Shown one piece after another: positions 62,873 through 64,000 of a stretch of 64,000 nucleotides of DNA. Each line of letters opens with the position of its first letter. The first letter of the stretch is position 1. Location of the stretch: the NCBI GenBank assembly GCA_965212205.1, contig CBDBUX010000011.1:124001-188000 (forward strand). Direction: 5' to 3'. The DNA is from JAHEJJ01 sp965212205. Its GTDB lineage: Bacteria > Bacteroidota > Bacteroidia > Flavobacteriales > Flavobacteriaceae. The notes under the pieces were generated by a model. It was given only the letters and a program-made list of their open reading frames with translations, had not been told where the DNA came from and did no database searches. A program made the position numbers and the translations under genes.

Positions 62873-62903
62873 TTTGAATTATAATGAATAATTAGTACAT
62901 TTG
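62873..62903 (+). promoter_or_regulatory. Strong Bacteroidetes promoter for the str operon
   Basis: TTTG (62873-62876) and TACATTTG (62896-62903) are 19 bases apart, matching both the -33 and -7 elements of Bacteroidetes promoters. Transcription would start near 62908, leaving a leader of about 40 bases before rpsL with a short hairpin (CCCT/AGGG near 62909-62921). Confidence 0.75.
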
Positions 62904-62947
62904 CCAGCCCTTAAAAGAGGGTTATATCTTTTAGACATAACATTAGT

Positions 62948-63322
62948 ATGCCAACAATTTCACAATTAGTACGAAAAGGAAGAGCCACAATATCCAAGAA
63001 GAGTAAATCGGCTGCTTTGGATTCGTGTCCTCAACGAAGAGGAGTGTGTACGCGTGTATATACCACTACGCCTAAGAAACCTAATTCCGCAATGCGTAAA
63101 GTTGCAAGGGTTCGGTTAACCAACGGTAAAGAGGTGAACGCTTACATTCCCGGGGAAGGACACAATCTGCAAGAGCACTCGATAGTATTGGTTAGAGGCG
63201 GAAGGGTGAAGGATTTACCAGGTGTTAGATATCACATTGTTCGTGGTGCGCTGGATACTGCCGGAGTAGCAGGCAGGACTCAGAGAAGATCTAAATATGG
63301 TGCCAAACGCCCTAAAAAGTAA
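62948..63322 (+). CDS. rpsL: 30S ribosomal protein S12
   Basis: S12 forms part of the decoding centre. The 124-residue protein has the invariant TPKKPNSAMRKVARVRLTNG (Lys at the streptomycin-linked site in KKPNSA, wild-type) and GGRVKDLPGVRYHIVRG, ending KYGAKRPKK. The N-terminus PTISQLVRKGR is standard. It is the first gene of the str operon with rpsG 19 bases later. Confidence 0.98.
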   Translation: MPTISQLVRKGRATISKKSKSAALDSCPQRRGVCTRVYTTTPKKPNSAMRKVARVRLTNGKEVNAYIPGEGHNLQEHSIVLVRGGRVKDLPGVRYHIVRGALDTAGVAGRTQRRSKYGAKRPKK

Positions 63323-63341
63323 AGAACTTTAAGAAGCAGTA

Positions 63342-63818
63342 ATGAGAAAAAGACAGGCAAAAAAACGCCCGATGTTGCCAGACCCAAGATTCAATGACCA
63401 ATTGGTAACACGATTTGTCAACATGTTGATGTGGGATGGAAAAAAATCAGTGGCGTTCAAAATATTCTACGATGCCATTGATATCGTGGATGAGAAAAAA
63501 ACAGACGAAGAAAAAGCGGCGTTGGAAATTTGGAAGGAAGCTCTTTCCAATGTGATGCCCCACGTTGAAGTACGAAGCAGACGTGTGGGAGGCGCCACAT
63601 TCCAAATCCCCATGCAGATTCGTCCGGATCGAAAGATCAGTACAGCCATGAAGTGGCTGATCAGTTTTGCGCGTAAGCGAAACGAGAAATCAATGGCTCA
63701 AAAATTGGCGGCAGAAGTTCTGGCAGCTTCTAAAGAAGAAGGTGCGGCCGTTAAGAAACGTGTTGACACACATAAGATGGCCGAAGCAAACAAAGCCTTT
63801 TCCCATTTTAGATTTTAA
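63342..63818 (+). CDS. rpsG: 30S ribosomal protein S7
   Basis: S7 initiates assembly of the 30S head and in many bacteria represses the str operon. The 158-residue protein begins MRKRQAKKRPMLPDPRFND and includes LVTRFVNMLMWDGKKSVAF and the conserved EVRSRRVGGATFQIPMQIRP. It lies 19 bases after rpsL and 7 before fusA. Confidence 0.98.
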   Translation: MRKRQAKKRPMLPDPRFNDQLVTRFVNMLMWDGKKSVAFKIFYDAIDIVDEKKTDEEKAALEIWKEALSNVMPHVEVRSRRVGGATFQIPMQIRPDRKISTAMKWLISFARKRNEKSMAQKLAAEVLAASKEEGAAVKKRVDTHKMAEANKAFSHFRF

Positions 63819-63825
63819 GTAAGCG

Positions 63826-64000
63826 ATGGCTAGAGATTTAAAATTTACACGAAATATTGGGATTGCCGCACATATCGACGCAGGTAAGACCACTACTACC
63901 GAACGTATTCTATATTATACGGGGGTAAGTCATAAAATTGGAGAGGTTCACGATGGTGCAGCCACTATGGACTGGATGGAACAGGAGCAGGAACGTGGAA
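63826..64000 (+). CDS. fusA: Elongation factor G, N-terminal part (cut by window edge)
   Basis: The ATG at 63826 opens a frame to the end of the window. The first 58 residues (MARDLKFTRNIGIAAHIDAG, KTTTTERILYYTGVSHKIGE) contain the G1 motif AHIDAGKTTT and switch-region start GAATMDWMEQEQERG. EF-G is the GTPase that drives ribosomal translocation. It follows rpsG by 7 bases in the str operon order rpsL-rpsG-fusA. Confidence 0.97.
   Translation, partial: MARDLKFTRNIGIAAHIDAGKTTTTERILYYTGVSHKIGEVHDGAATMDWMEQEQERG

Noticed and set aside
1..64000. CRISPR arrays, insertion sequences, toxin-antitoxin or restriction systems
   Set aside because: No regularly spaced repeats, transposase, terminal inverted repeats with target duplications, or defence-gene families were seen.

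Overview
The window is chromosomal DNA from a member of the Bacteroidetes, almost certainly a Flavobacteriaceae and probably marine. Evidence for this: gldJ and porV (gliding and type IX secretion genes), a SusC/SusD pair, many lipoproteins, a PafA-type alkaline phosphatase, the Bacteroidetes -7 promoter box TAnnTTTG in front of many genes, and the order murF-gldJ / porV-cdd-pdhA-pdhC. No phage, insertion sequence, transposase or CRISPR array was seen. Most of the window is core chromosome with short spacers and many ATGA-type or convergent overlaps.

Layout. 0-7.1 kb is a stress and overflow-metabolism block: tandem universal stress proteins, pta-ackA, three small envelope proteins (YtxH-like, holin-like, unknown), a patatin phospholipase and an Hsp20. 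7.3-9.6 kb holds xth, tRNA-Val(GAC) and murF. 9.7-16.4 kb holds gldJ, divergent from porV-cdd and pdhA-pdhC. The sortase gene porU, which I recall between gldJ and porV in relatives, is not there. 16.4-25.2 kb holds an M28 peptidase, an SDR, a SprT-like protein, manC, a DUF389 protein, an MlaFE-type lipid transporter and pafA. 25.1-30.7 kb holds a glycosyltransferase, a methyltransferase, a KAS III and gcvP. 30.8-36.6 kb holds a UbiA-like membrane protein, an ECF sigma factor with a tiny zinc-finger-like partner, a rhodanese, an M3 peptidase and purE-purK. 36.7-47.1 kb holds an hpt-adk gene fusion, obg, CPBP protease, TPR protein, SDR-cupin, an Mpl-like ligase, radC, a deacetylase-like protein and yjjG. 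47.1-50.0 kb is a three-gene surface cluster (lipoprotein, DUF5723-like barrel, periplasmic protein). 50.0-52.9 kb holds rarA, a rhomboid protease and rlmB. 53.0-62.5 kb is a nutrient-uptake locus (VCBS/ASPIC lipoprotein, small lipoprotein, SusD, SusC) without any enzyme. 62.9 kb to the end is the start of the str operon (rpsL, rpsG, fusA).

How the genes work together: pdhA/pdhC feed acetyl-CoA, and pta-ackA drains it to acetate with ATP gain beside stress proteins. murF, the Mpl-like ligase, manC, mlaFE and patatin serve the envelope. GldJ and PorV belong to the gliding/type IX secretion apparatus. purEK, hpt-adk, cdd and yjjG form a scattered nucleotide set. Points most worth a second look: the missing porU, the hpt-adk fusion, promoter boxes that abut start codons (possible leaderless mRNAs), a nested RNA-like structure upstream of the str operon, a 7-bp operator-like palindrome before susC, and the uncharacterised 47-50 kb surface cluster. 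All family assignments are from reading the sequence without a database search.
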